DNA of 64,000 nucleotides from Lithospermum erythrorhizon (Eukaryota > Streptophyta > Magnoliopsida > Boraginales > Boraginaceae). Both the position numbers and the translations under genes were made by a program. Each line of letters begins with the position of its first letter. The first letter of the stretch is position 1. The stretch is taken from NCBI GenBank assembly GCA_019722365.1, contig JADFUC010000006.1:124001-188000 (forward strand), written 5' to 3'. Positions 1 through 11,698 of this stretch are shown one piece after another. The notes under the pieces are model-generated. The model made no database searches. It saw only the letters and a list, made by a program, of their open reading frames with translations, and was not told where the DNA came from.

Positions 1-91
1 TTACTCAATATTCATCACATCGCATCATTAAAGCCCAGAAAATAACGAGTAATGGTTCGTGCAGAATCATTAACTTAACGAAGGAATGTAC

Positions 92-771
92 CTTGTATTT
101 AATATTCCGGACTCCTGCCTATCCCAAGTTCCTGTGGATGCATTATGACCCTCCACCTCATCGGAGGACCGAGTTAAAGAGATTGTCATATAAGAATTTG
201 GTTCTGTGGGAGAATCAACATGAGCAGAACCTTGACGAAATTGAGTTGACCTTCGCCCAGAAACTTGATTACGATGAAGATAACGCCAACAAAGGAGTGG
301 CAAGCTCGCTACACAACCAGTAGCGTAACCCACGACCCAAGCAAACAATGGTGCTTCTGGATTTTCATGTCTAGACACTGACAAAACAACAACAGCTGCA
401 ATAATCAGCCCCAAAGAGAATACCAGCTCTATCGCAATACATAATGTCGTATTTAACAGGCTCCAGGGATGACGACGAACAGGACCATCACCTCTCCTCG
501 TGATTGAGGAACTCCTTGAACTGGAACTGTTAGATATAGAAGACTTAGACCGGGTAGCAGGTGACACACTGCTGGTGGATGGTCCCTCCGCATCATGGGC
601 TCCGTCTAAACAACGACAGCCATTATCTAATGGGGGTGACGAGGAAGGGGCACCACTTCCCTCTATATCAATCACATGTTCCTTACTTCGACGATATTCA
701 GCCCGTTCCATGAGCAATGGAAATCTATCAGTTTGAGTCTCTTGGTTTTTTTGTTGGGAAGTACTAGCCAT
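92..771 (-). CDS. RING-type E3 ubiquitin ligase, At1g12760-like, first coding exon (partial)
   Basis: This exon encodes the N-terminal 226 residues of a membrane-anchored RING-type E3 ubiquitin ligase of the plant At1g12760/At4g11680 family. The start is the ATG at 771: an in-frame TAG lies 13-15 bases upstream, and a slightly longer frame exists only by using GTG at 780. Residues 1-100 are hydrophilic and rich in Ser, with a Ser run near 77-90. Two membrane segments follow at about 107-131 and 142-161, separated by the family-typical SRHENPEAPL loop. The exon ends at a donor (AAG/GTACAT in gene orientation, intron from 91), leaving phase 2. The later exons, which would carry two more membrane segments and the RING-H2 finger, lie beyond the left edge, so the catalytic zinc ligands are not seen. 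Family assignment rests on the membrane-loop-membrane block and is an inference from family knowledge. Confidence 0.8.
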
Positions 772-1800
772 TAAATCCACAAACTAAAGACGAAAGCTTT
801 TCGAACAATCCAGTCAGTATTGAAGCACACTCAGGACTTGCATGATCAATATCAAATTCCAAAAATGCTCGACATGGCCCAAAGAGTTTCTCGCAAACCT
901 TCAAGCTTTTCGCCTAGTAACAATATACCAGAAAACACAATAAGTTCCGAAACATCCAAAAAAGAGTACCACGCATAATCACCCAAATTAAGATGTGCTT
1001 ACAAATACAAACACTTCAATATACCAGAAAACACAATTGAGTTCCCAAACATCAGAACAAGAATACTATGTAAAATCATCCAAATTGAGATGTTATTACA
1101 AATACAAATACTTCAAGAAATGCAATACAATTACTACAAATAAAATATTACTTGCACATGACAACAAATGATGCTTAAAGACAAAAGAGAATCACATAGC
1201 CTCCAAAATAGTCCAAAGCAATACTTGGGTTACAACCTATACAACAAGTTTAGCATAATATCATCCCAAAGTCGTATAAATACAACCCCAATATGTTTTC
1301 TTGAAGATAGTCATTAGTCAACCATAATACCAAATATTATATACCAAGAAAACCCAACATTCAAAACCTCCCAATAATTCAGAAAAAGTATTTGAAAAAA
1401 AATTTAAAGATGGAATTGCTAAAACCCCTAAAAAAATAAGAACTTTATGAAAATTGTCACATAAATTTCCATTTGGGCAACCACAAATATAAACCTTCTT
1501 TCCAAGTCACATAAATTGAAACAGTCTTAAGAATCTTTGAAAATAAATACTATTAACATAACACATATATATATAAATTTCCATTTGGGCCCCATATATA
1601 TATATTAGTTTTAACATTAAGAGATTTTAGATAAGAAAAGTGAAGAGAATTTACCAGTAGAAGAAAGTGGCAATTGACTCAGTGATCGAAAAGTTTTGGT
1701 CTTCTTTCTATTCTTTATTTTTGTTGGTAATAATGAAATGAATGAATGGTTTGGAGTTTGGACTTTTGAAATTTTGGTGTTTTTGCTTAAGGTTAAATTC
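772..1800 (-). promoter_or_regulatory. Leader and probable 5' UTR intron of the E3 ligase gene
   Basis: No coding potential is seen. A splice donor-like site (CTG/GTAAATTC) ends a pyrimidine-containing stretch at 1655, and two acceptor-like sites sit just upstream of the start codon (AG at 784-785 and another near 913). This suggests a 5' UTR exon at about 1655-1800 and a UTR intron. A cDNA would be needed to confirm it. I see no convincing TATA box. Confidence 0.3.
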
Positions 1801-2576
1801 ATTTGGCCCCATAAATTATTGGCAAATGAGCAATTTACTCCTTGAATTTTTAGTCAGTTGTGAAAAATTGAACTATTGTTAATGGTCGATTTGGGATTAA
1901 ATTCATTATTTTTTTAATGAAAACGATTTGATATTCATTCATAAATGATTAAAAAACTACAAATATAATTAAATATAATTAAACATGGGGTAATAAATAA
2001 TTAAATTAAAGTTTATCCCAAATGATTACTAATCAAATTTTTTATATGATTAGTTGGGAAACGCCGAAACGGTATGCGGCTAGATTGGCTCGTGCGTGAT
2101 AGTAAAACTGGGCACATATTAATAATAGCATCGGGGTGGGAACACTTTTGGTATTTGAATCAGTGTGTGCTCCTCTTTATATTAACTTGGAATATTATCA
2201 CAAAATTGTACTAATAATTTTGATACTTCTCTTTTTGATTTCAAAATATGTCATAAGACAAGAGTTAATGGTAGGACATCCTAACGTTTCAAAAAAATAG
2301 CTAGTTATATCACTTACTTATCATATCGATCATATACAATGTTTGGAAAGGGGCCATTCATTATTGTCAAGGAATTAAAATACTTTGCTTCATGATTTTC
2401 CCTGCTTTTCTTTCATCATAAATTGTTCTTCTTATTCTCCCTTAACTAGCTTCGTCAGTTTTCACACACAAATTCATAGGGCCATGGTTGGATGGAATGG
2501 GAGGATGTTGAGGGTTCACTAGGAAGAGGTATTCGGAGGAGTCTTTTACTTGCTTTGTTGATTATGAGGGGCTTGA

Positions 2577-2822
2577 CTAACTCTTTGTGAGGATAAATTA
2601 AGTCTTTGTGAGACAAGACTTCAGATTGAACAACTGGTTGAAAGATTGAAAGAAGAGTTGTCGGCAGTTGAATGTAAAGTGTTTGAAGAAATATGCATGT
2701 GGGATAGTCTTGTATTGTTGTGTGAAGGAATCAAATCTCGACATAAGCCAGAGGCGAGATCTTGTGCCATTCCACACAGTGGTATGAAGCGGCATGCGTC
2801 ACGGCTCGAGACTCTTTCATAG
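2577..2822 (+). other. Open frame without ATG, unrecognised, possible exon or gene relic
   Basis: An 81-codon frame is open between an upstream TGA (2574-2576) and the TAG at 2820-2822, but it has no early ATG. The product is Leu/Glu/Lys-rich at the start (it contains RLQIEQLVERLKEELSAVE), looks helical or coiled-coil, and then becomes basic. Its amino-acid pattern is more protein-like than the surrounding AT-rich DNA. I do not recognise the family. It could be an exon fragment captured by a repeat, or chance. Confidence 0.2.
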
Positions 2823-2967
2823 AATTCCAAACAATTTCTCGGCTCCTCAAGCCAGGAGCGGAGTTGATGCTCAACGTCCATTGTCCCGAAGTAGGGTAAT
2901 ATGTTCTCGACACTTTCTTGCTCCCGGTCGACTGGGCGGCGGCGATCGATTTCGCGACGAGCGTGCT

Positions 2968-2988
2968 AAGCGAAAGCGACTTTCGCTT
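2968..2988. repeat. Perfect 9-bp hairpin with 3-base loop
   Basis: AAGCGAAAG is followed by CGA and then by its exact reverse complement CTTTCGCTT, inside a locally GC-rich patch. No gene is close enough to give it a clear role. Confidence 0.6.
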
Positions 2989-3449
2989 TCCGCCTTGAAA
3001 TGAAAGAAAATTGACCTATTCTGAAATTCTTGGTCGGTCTACATTACCTCTTTTAATTTTACCCAGCTTTGCTGCATTCGAAATTACTACCATGAACCAC
3101 ACGGAGAGAAGCGATCTCGAAACAAAATATATATATTGTAAAAACCGAAGACGCTTCCTAGGTTTATTTTTCTTCTTTTGGTGTCTTAATTAGGTGTTAG
3201 ATTCTGGAGTGAATTGTATTGGTTGGTGTAGTTGTAATATGGAATGAATTATGTGGAATGAATTGTGTTGTTGTTTCATGGATATTGTAGTATTTTCTAG
3301 TGTTGGTGTTCTTAGCATTATAACAATAGTTCTAAATTTCTTTGAATCACGAATCGAATACTATGGATTGTACAAAAAAAATCATCGGACTACGAGTTGT
3401 GTGTACCTTTTAGTGGAAACTATTACCCGATTGGCGGAATTGAGTTGCT

Positions 3450-4121
3450 GTGTCTACAAATAAGGTATCTGAATGGTACGCCAACAAATTGTCAGGCTTT
3501 CTTTCGATACGTTTTCTTTAGGCGATTAAAGGTAGGCCCAAATAAAAAGATGGAAGAAAGCAATTCTCTTTCCTTGAGAAATAGAAATTCGGCGAAGAAA
3601 AAGATGAGGAGAAAAGGAGAGTTTTTTATTTCTTGCAAATAAAAAATGAGCATTTTCTTTCTAATTCAAATTAGTCTCTTATATAGACAAAGTTTGAGAG
3701 AGTTCGATAAGAAAAACAACTCCTCGAATCTATCTCGTCAAATAGAATGTTTAAAACCATCTACATCCAAATAAAATGTTCGAACATTCCCATTTTCTCA
3801 TTTCTACTGCGCGTCCGTCCCGCATGTCAGGGATTCAATTTTTCGTCGATCGTTTCCTTCACGTTTCACTTTTATACTCGGGGAAGTTTAATAATATTAT
3901 TTACTATATAGTTCGGTTCTTTGTTTGTGGGTGATCTCTTAGAATAGAATGATAATAGTAATATATTAAATAATATTAGCCAGCTATTGTATTAATATAT
4001 AGATTACGACGAGACCACAAATAGCAAGCCATTATTGGCCTAATGTCGATGCCGGTAAGTCCTAAAATATTTAATTGTCCAATAAATTAATATATAGTGA
4101 ACTTATATAGATTGAATGTAT
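3450..4121 (-). mobile_element. Copia LTR fragment, minus orientation
   Basis: Read on the minus strand, this stretch shares ordered blocks with the LTR at 5722-6640: a TTGGACAATTAA block, a GACATTAGG block, AATCTATATATTAATA, then AAGAGATCACC. It also has a TATATAAGAGAC promoter-like site and a downstream AT-rich leader. The solo LTR at 4127-5459 is inserted next to it, so the fragment probably continues into 5465-5700. Together with 5722-6640 it forms a head-to-head inverted pair. Boundaries are approximate. Confidence 0.5.
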
Positions 4122-4126
4122 AAATC

Positions 4127-5459
4127 TGTAACGACCCGGCCCGTATACCGGCCGTAAGTTAGGTTCGCCGACAGCATGAACATTAGAGTCGCATCTGACC
4201 CTAGACGAAAGAATGAAGGGAAAAATACGAAATGTGACTATGCCCGATTGGTGATCTAAGACAACAATAAATAATGCAGTTCACAATTCCATCAATCATA
4301 CAAATCATATACAACACATTTTTCTTAATACATTGCTTTGACATAAAACAAAATTACCACGCTAAAAGGCAGATTGATTCCATTGAATACCGGAGTATAG
4401 AATTAAGATTGATTCTAACAAACACCGGACACACAGGCCGTTGATTTGTGAATACCGGTGATCTTATGGGACCGTCGATTCTCAAGAATACCGGACATAT
4501 CACATCATTTATTATCTTCGTGTCCCCATTCTTTTCCATATCTTACTATCAATCATGACTTCAAAGTATAATCGACCCATCTTATGATAATGTTAATATC
4601 ACCTTATTATTATTAACTACCATTATCATTATCGCCCACATCATCTCACTCTGATTCATTTTAGATTATTTTTCATCTCATCCTTTAATATTATCCATCA
4701 AATGATTTATTCCTTTTCTATTCATTACATTCATAAACACATATAATCTCATAAAATATTTATTATATAACATTAACTCTTTACACATATAGTCATATCC
4801 TAATATCTTATATATATTAATATTCAATATAGTTTCTCAATACAACCGATTAGTTCAATCAACCCCGTTTCTAATATAATCAAGATCACCTTATTATTAA
4901 ATCTCATCTCAATAATTAACTTTCTATATGTATCCACCTTATTAATTATCGTATCAACATACTCATAATCTTTTTAATAGTTATTCACTTACAACAACCC
5001 AAAATATACAATACACATATTCATAATGTATGAAAGATTATAAACGTGTGATATGAGTACTGCTTTCTAGTCGAGCCCGAATATCAACTTTTTCATATGA
5101 CCGCTTTATTCGATATCACACTTTTACTTCTTGAACTTGAAAGCAGCTTTAAGGTTATGATTTAAGAGGAGAATCGCATCAAAGGAAAAGAAAAATTTGG
5201 GAATAGGGAGGAAATAAACAATGAGAAGAAAGGAAGGAGAAGAAAATTTATCTAATAAAGTTTAGCAACCTTGAAGTAAAGTAAACCTGAAGTGGCATTA
5301 AGCAAGTAGGAGGTGTCGGCCAAACGCAGTGTCGTTTCCTTTCTTAGCTAGGAGGAAAAAGATGAGTAGTATTTAGCTATACACTTGTCTAGTTCGAGTT
5401 TATTTTAAGTAGAACAATACTCAATTATTATTTAAATCATAAAAATTCGGGTTATTTCA
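4127..5459 (-). mobile_element. Solo LTR, Ty3/Gypsy type, 1,333 bp, with target duplication AAATC
   Basis: The element runs from TGTAACGACCCGG to GGGTTATTTCA, so it has TG..CA termini. It is flanked by a perfect 5-bp duplication: AAATC at 4122-4126 and AAATC at 5460-5464. No coding region lies between, so this is a solo LTR left by recombination between the two LTRs of one element. On the minus strand it begins TGAAATAACCCGAATTTTT and ends CCGGGTCGTTACA, ends typical of plant chromovirus-type Gypsy LTRs. A recurring (T/C)ACCGG motif occurs several times between about 4388 and 4495. The intact target duplication indicates the insertion is less eroded than its surroundings. Confidence 0.82.
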
Positions 5460-5464
5460 AAATC

Positions 5465-5721
5465 GGATGTACAATCTAAATTATTCAACGGGCATTTCAT
5501 GAGATCGATTATCTCGTATTTCCAACGCTCCCAACTTGCCGCCCAGGCCGATTTATATATAGTATCAACGAGGTTTGATACAATATCCTGATTCTTGATA
5601 CGTGATTTCCGGCGATTAAGCTTTGGTAAGATATGTGTCACGAAACTTCTCGCTGCGGTTCTCTTGGTTACTTGAAGACGGGTTAAAGTGATATCGGCTA
5701 CGTTGTTAGAAATATGAAGGA
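5465..5721. other. DNA between the solo LTR and the plus-strand Copia LTR
   Basis: This is the continuation of the sequence that the solo LTR split. A 69-codon minus-strand frame (5432-5641) crosses the insertion boundary and so cannot be one ancient gene. No known domain was recognised. Confidence 0.3.
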
Positions 5722-6640
5722 TGTTAAAATCTCATAAAATATATGCCGTTGAACGATTGGGTGCTCTGATCAATTATTACATTTAATTATAATAATAATT
5801 ATAAGTTCAGATATATGTTAATTGTTGGACAATTAATATATTAGGTAACTCGATTGACATTAGGGGTTATGATGAGCTTACTAGAGTCCGCTCATAATCT
5901 ATATATTAATATGATGTTCGGTTTAACATAATTAATATATTGTTATTGTCGATCGAGCCTAAGAGATCACCTGTGACTCTTGAGATCGAACTATAATTTA
6001 ATTATAACTTTAGGGGTTTAAAATATATTGTATGAGAATATTGGGCGAAATTCAATTGTTGGAAAACACCCGTGTTCGACTAAATTGAATAAGGGATAGG
6101 AGTTCGAGGAATGTTGTTAACACGTTAGATCTTGTTTTAGGGATAAGTGAAATGTTAGAGATCTTTACTTTTGGTTAGACTAAAGAAGAAAAAAGTGATT
6201 TTTCTTGGCTGTCTTAGAATGTTACATCGCCAAAAGAATAGGCGTTAGAACATTCATACCATATAAAGGACTTACGTTTGATAAATACTTGGCTGTTTCA
6301 TTTCTTGGCTTTTGTGAAAAGCAAAAGGCAAAACTCTATCTTTCCTACTTTCCGGTTAATTAAATTTAGTAGGTGAGAAAAATCCCATTGGATTTTTTTA
6401 TACAACCTCAAATCTGATTTAATATTTTAAAACTCTGAAATAAAGCTCGCGAGAGGGTTAATTCGTATGTTGGTGTTGACTATTCTTAGAGACAATCACG
6501 TTGATTATTCGGTCTCCTCGAAATATATTCATTTGCAAATTCGCGAAGAGGTACCTGCTTGTATATTACTATTTTTTATTATTCGTAGTATCTTGATTTT
6601 GCTTTATTGTAATTGCTATTTTTTAATCCGAAAAACCTTG
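5722..6640 (+). mobile_element. Copia LTR, plus orientation (family A)
   Basis: It begins TGTTAAAATCTCATAAAATAT. It contains the family blocks shared with LTRs at 38305-39245, 55930-56878 and 63311-63970, and a promoter-like ATATAAAGGAC near 6263. It ends just before a degenerate primer-binding-like CTTGGTGGCATCATGAACC at about 6639-6657. Its length of about 920 bp agrees with the 941-bp LTR at 38305. No target duplication was found. Confidence 0.5.
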
Positions 6641-8550
6641 GTGGCATCATGAACCGTACTCTGACATAATTACATAATTAAATGCATGAAATCAATTTTT
6701 GTATTGGTGAATCTAAATTTTATATGTTTGAATTCTTGATTAGATAATTTTTAGTTTAGAATGTAGTAGTATGTTAACTAATTAATTAAATATAATTAAT
6801 TATTTTAAAAACTATTATTGTAGTTAGATCAAAAATATTTTTCCACATTTCTCTGATTTTTTAGGAACTTTTGACGAAAATTATGTCAGTTTGATTTTGA
6901 ATCGATATAAAGCGTCGTTTGATTAATTGAATAAAATTGTGTAAGCAGCGGGGAAACGACACATGGGTGCTGCACGTTATGCACAGTGCCATGTCGTGAC
7001 AGCGTCTTCCATGTGGTGTCGATCGGCCAAAGGGCCACGTCGCTTTGATGATGTGGCATGCGAAATGGCATGCTTAGCGTCGGTGTGGGCGCGCGTGTTA
7101 AACTGCGTCGGCGATGGCCCAGGCTTCGCTTCCCAGCTCGGTCCGTCGAGTTGTTTCGGTTACGGTTATTTCGATGGACCGGGTTGATGAACAGGTTGAC
7201 TTGGGTCGAACCGGTTTGACACTAGTGAACGACTTGGACCGTTGGCTTGTTGGGGTACAAATCGATGGGCTCGGTGTTTAGACTTTCTTCTTTGGACTCT
7301 TGGGTGGCTTTCACTGGTAAGGCCGATTAAATGACTCTGGGCACAACTACGAGGCCTAATAGCCACTTTTTGGGTTGTTTGGATTGTCTTGGGTTTAAAT
7401 TGTTTTAAGTCCAATTTTTGTTCAAATTAATATTTTTGATACTAATTAAAATTATTTTTAATTTCAAGATGAAAATTAGTTTAATTAATTTAATTTAACT
7501 ACTTTTAATAATTCTAATTAGATTAGAAGTTATTTTTTAATTAATATTTGATATTCAATTAAAATAAAGACTCTTTACTTGATTAATTCTAATTTGATTA
7601 AATTTAATAATTCGAATTGATTTAATTAAATTAGAAATCCATTATTATTTGATAATTGGAGTTTATTAATAACATATAATCTGAAATTAAATTTTATTAA
7701 AAGTGTAAATTAAATAAATAGTATTTTTAGAAATACTTATTATTTAATATTAATTGTTAAAACACTTAAAATAGTTTAAGTGGATATTTTACACTTATGC
7801 AATTGGATTATATATTTCATTTGATGAATATATAAAATAACATATATTTGTTTAGATTAATTGTGTGCCTTTAAAATATGGTTCTTATCTATTATTTATG
7901 ATATGCTTTATTTTCATTATTGGATAATTAGAAATGCATTACATAATATGATAACAGATAAGAAGGAGATTAGTGATATGATTTAGATGTATTTTAGGAA
8001 AATCTGACACAGGTAGTTACCTAAAAATGAATTAGAATTGTTCTCGTTTGATTCATTATTGTTTATTTACAATGTAATTAATTAAAAATTGGAGACCATT
8101 CAGGTAGCCAAGCGGATGATAGAGATCGTTGGTATACTAAGTGTAGTTTAGAACTAACTGAATTTTAGGTCATATCGTGAGTCTTTATTAGTGTTATATT
8201 TTATATTTGTAATTTATGTTATATATAAGCTGGCTTGTGTGTATATATACTTAGCAATTATAAGACTAGTTAAAATATAACTAATCATATAAATTAAGTA
8301 GTATTGGCCATTACTGACAAGTTGGATTAGAGTCTCGTTATGTGAGGGCATAGGGTTGGTAGAAGTATCATACTTAGGCTCACTACCGATAGGGTGTTTA
8401 TACGATTCCCCAGAGATGCATGAATTGGACTATAGACATCAAACCCGACTACATGTCGGTAGACTTGACTTAGCGGTGATTTCCAAGTGCATGGCTTGGA
8501 CCCATTGATAAAGAAGGTCGGCCTCACGGAGTCTAACATAAACTTTTAGA
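6641..8550 (+). mobile_element. Internal relic of Copia family A, plus orientation, pol lost
   Basis: A GC-rich leader patch at about 6950-7320 corresponds in position and character to the one at 62580-62760 in the 8-kb minus-strand copy. From 7420 to 8280 the DNA is AT-rich without coding. At about 8320-8540 a stretch (containing CCAAGTGCATGGCTTGGACCCATTG) resembles the minus-strand 3' non-coding region of the copy at 39250-39560. The gag-pol body is therefore deleted. Short open frames here are not credible genes. Confidence 0.4.
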
Positions 8551-9176
8551 GATGCCAAAAATCATGATGGCCATGATTCTTTGATAGATGCTTCTATGTG
8601 ATTGAGAGTTGAAATGTATGCGTCTTTCTTGATTCGGTCTCGGTCATGTAGGATGTAGTATACAGTGTGTTTTAGTGGGATTAATAGCCACAGTATTAAT
8701 TCTATTATATGATTTTAGAATTACATAGTATGACATGAATAACTAAATCTATAATTTTTACATATCTTCTATTATAGTCAATTAGCCTATGAATAATAAC
8801 TCACAATATACTCATCGATTTGAAGAAACCTGATATACATGACATATTTCCCGTTACAGTACTTTTGTGCCACGTCCTTTCGATCGCGTCTGTCTTGTCT
8901 CGACGCGTCCGTATCCACGATCTCTACCGGTTTTCAGCGGCCACTTCTAGATGACTCTCGCCGTAAACAACCATTAGTTACACAAACAAGAAACTAGTAA
9001 TAACAAAAAACAAAACAAAATTACCTTTTCTCCGGCCCTCTTGTTGTTTGATTTTTCATACCCCACATATGCAGTCTTCATTTGTCATGATTTGGTATTA
9101 CTTATTTTTGACTCTTTTTCTTGTGAATGAATTGCAAAAGATTGTTAAGGGCATGACCAGATGGGGCCCCAGAATC
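8551..9176. other. Non-coding, with a GC-rich patch
   Basis: No gene was recognised. A GC-rich stretch at about 8870-8960 stands out from the AT-rich surroundings and resembles the leaders of degraded retroelements, but I cannot assign it to a family. Confidence 0.3.
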
Positions 9177-9310
9177 CTAATGGAATTGATAATGTAGGAT
9201 ACTTTAGTAATTTCATAATAAAAACTAACAAAATCCCGCCGCATCTCGCGTCCTCACAGCGATACACTCTCGCACTAATGGAATTGATAATGTAGGATGC
9301 TTTAGTAATT
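9177..9310 (+). repeat. 36-bp direct repeat pair flanking 62 bp
   Basis: The 36-bp sequence starting CTAATGGAATTGATAATG occurs at 9177-9212 and again at 9275-9310 with a single internal mismatch (A/G). The 62-bp spacer is GC-richer and contains CCCGCCGCATCTCGCG. The pattern fits a slippage duplication or a filler insertion rather than a standard transposon. Confidence 0.8.
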
Positions 9311-9689
9311 CAATTTGGGATATTTTTGAATTATTTATATGAATTTGGTATTTTGAATAATTTGGATGAATATTTTTTTGAATCAATTTGATATTTTAAA
9401 ATTGGTATATTGGGATTTTGAGTTCTGATGTTTGAATTTATGATGAATTTAGGAACTTGTATAAATAATGAAAATATGTATGTGATGATATATTATTACA
9501 TTTCATATATCATCGTTAAATTGTTAATGGAATTAAGTTATGCAAAATAAAATAAATCCACGAGCACTAATTATTGACCATTTTGTGTTAGGAATGACAT
9601 GTTAGTTAATATGATGGTATTTCTTTTATTGCATAGAATATCATAATTGTCTATATAATGGTATGCTAGAGTATCATTAGAAATGAGTG

Positions 9690-10110
9690 ATATTTATATG
9701 AATGTGATACGGGCGTAACTATAAATGATATTGATGTATAAATTTATAAATCTAGTAACATAAATTTGTTGATATTTATAATAAATACCGTGATTTTTTA
9801 ACAGTATTCCATGATAGATATGATACCCGAGTGCCTAACTACGAATGGTATTCAAGTGTATAAATTTGTAACTCTAGTAACATAAATTTACATTTGTTAT
9901 TTAATATTAAATAAAGTGAGTTGTGTTAGCAATGGTATTTCAATGTATGAATGTGATACCAATGCATAACTACAAATGGTGTTCAAGTGTATTAATTTAC
10001 TGTTCTAGTAACATAAATTGGTTGTTGTTTTTGCCGTACCCTTGTTTTCTTAGCAATGGTATTCAAGTGTATGCATGCGATACCAATGCATGATTAAAAA
10101 TGATATTCAA
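9690..10110 (+). repeat. Degenerate tandem repeat, about 120-130-bp unit, about 4 copies
   Basis: The block GA(A/T)GTGATAC..(G/A)..TAACT recurs near 9700, 9820, 9950 and 10076, that is at spacings of about 120, 131 and 126 bp. Each of the first three is followed by a variant of ATGGTATTCAAGTGTATAAATTT and then CTAGTAACATAAATT. Copies are diverged, so this is an old minisatellite. No coding frame. Confidence 0.7.
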
Positions 10111-10754
10111 AGTGGTTGACATCCAACTTTTGTTAACGATAGGTGTCAAGATACGATGCATATTGCAAAGATCAAGCGGAAGCGAAAACATACAATGAAT
10201 GTTTGACAACATTGAACAGACGCTGGAAATATGATATCATTCAACAAATGACCTAGATTAGGGAATTTCAGTATGTGTTAGTTAAAAAAGAATTGATATG
10301 TGTTGTACTATTGTCAATTTCGATATAGTCATGTTGATATCATTAATTAAACTAGTACATATCATTTTTAGAGAGATGATGGTATTTTAATAGTGACGAT
10401 ACATACCATATCCATTAGACAAATGGTATTGAGACGACTAACAATTTCCACAAATAGTCCGTACCGTTATTAAAGACAGTATTTTTCTACTTAAATAGCA
10501 TGCAATGCCGTTACAAAATAATATTTCCATAAATATTCTCAAATAATTCTGGTATTTCAATTATGTTTCTACATACCATACTTAGAGAACAATATGATAT
10601 TCTTAACATATTTAACTATAAAAACTATTACTATTGTAGAATTAAATTAAAATTGCAATTCCACAATGCATCACCTTATTAAAAAACTGATAGTATTTTG
10701 TATTCTTTGAAACATAACATCCTCGCTTAATGAAATAGTATTCCCGAGATATAT

Positions 10755-11060
10755 ACCATAAAACATAGTCAAATGATATTTTTCAGATGTAAGAATATAA
10801 TATTATATGAAAATAATATGATATTGTATCAATAATAGTAATTTTTAAATTATTAACTTTCATACCAAGCATATATTAGCAATGGTATTTTAGTGATAAT
10901 GAGAAATACCATAAATCATTTTCAAATGGTATGTTTCGGGCTTAAGAATACAATATTAGATAAAAATAATATAATATTATAAGAATAATAGTTATTTTTA
11001 AATTATTTACTTGAATACCAAACACATAAAAGATAACATTTTGATGGTATTTCATTATAA
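10755..11060 (+). repeat. Two tandem units of 153 bp, AT-rich
   Basis: Unit 1 (10755-10907) and unit 2 (10908-11060) each start with ACCATAAA and share an ATGRTATKTTTC block, AAGAATAYAATATTA, AATAGT.ATTTTTAAATTAT and a terminal AT(A/G)GTATTT. The beginning of a third, partial unit is visible after 11060 (CCATAAACACTTGAATATGATATTT). Repeated ATGGTATTT and ATACCAT words also scatter through 10100-10750 and give local inverted-repeat character. Confidence 0.6.
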
Positions 11061-11698
11061 TTGATTCTGGTGCATTCCATAAACACTTGAATATGATATT
11101 TCATTATGGTTGATTCATTCCAAAATTTGTACAAACTTTTATTCTTAACGTATTTTTTTCCAGCTAGATGAAAGCTTCCAAGCTATAGAATTTCAACGCC
11201 CCGGAACAGAGGATACAAAATGCAAACATGACTAATAATATAACCATCTATCAAACAAATTGAGGCAATATGATCGAGATTTCTGCTCAACTTCGACCAC
11301 TGATTTCACTTCCCATTTGAGCCCCAACCGAGACACATACGAACATCTTGGGTCTTTGATGCTTTTCCTATGTCTACTCCTAGCTTGACAAGTTTGTGGT
11401 AGGAGACATTAAGTAATAAGATTCGACTAAGGGATAATGTTCAAGTGTGGATTGTTCCACTCTTGTAGTGAATGGGAGTTGTTGTAGTGTTTCTAAGGTA
11501 AGTGTTGGGGATGCTAGAGGCAAGGGGAAGGAAGGGGTTTCGGGCTCCTGTTTTTGAGGCTTTTGGTCCTAATCGGTCTCTGCTTACACGCTTGGAGTAT
11601 GTGAAGGTGGGGGAGGAGGTTACCTTGGGCATGGAGGATGTTGCACACATAGAGGGAGCCTAAGGGGTTTTTATCTTTGTTTAGATGCCTGCAGCCGG

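Noticed and set aside
1617..1802. 61-codon minus-strand frame upstream of the E3 ligase exon
   Set aside because: It lies in the presumed 5' UTR exon and has a Lys/Ser/Phe-rich composition without domain.
2598..2913. Three minus-strand open frames
   Set aside because: They are shadows of the plus-strand open frame at 2577-2822 and share no domain with known families.
5432..5641. 69-codon minus-strand frame with a protein-like look
   Set aside because: It crosses the boundary of the solo LTR insertion at 5459/5460, so it cannot be one conserved gene.
6963..7414. GC-rich open frames on both strands
   Set aside because: They fall in the leader patch of a Copia relic; overlapping frames on opposite strands and no known protein.
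9690..10110. Regular repeats considered as a CRISPR-like array
   Set aside because: Units are degenerate and too long, with no uniform spacers, and the genome is plant nuclear DNA.
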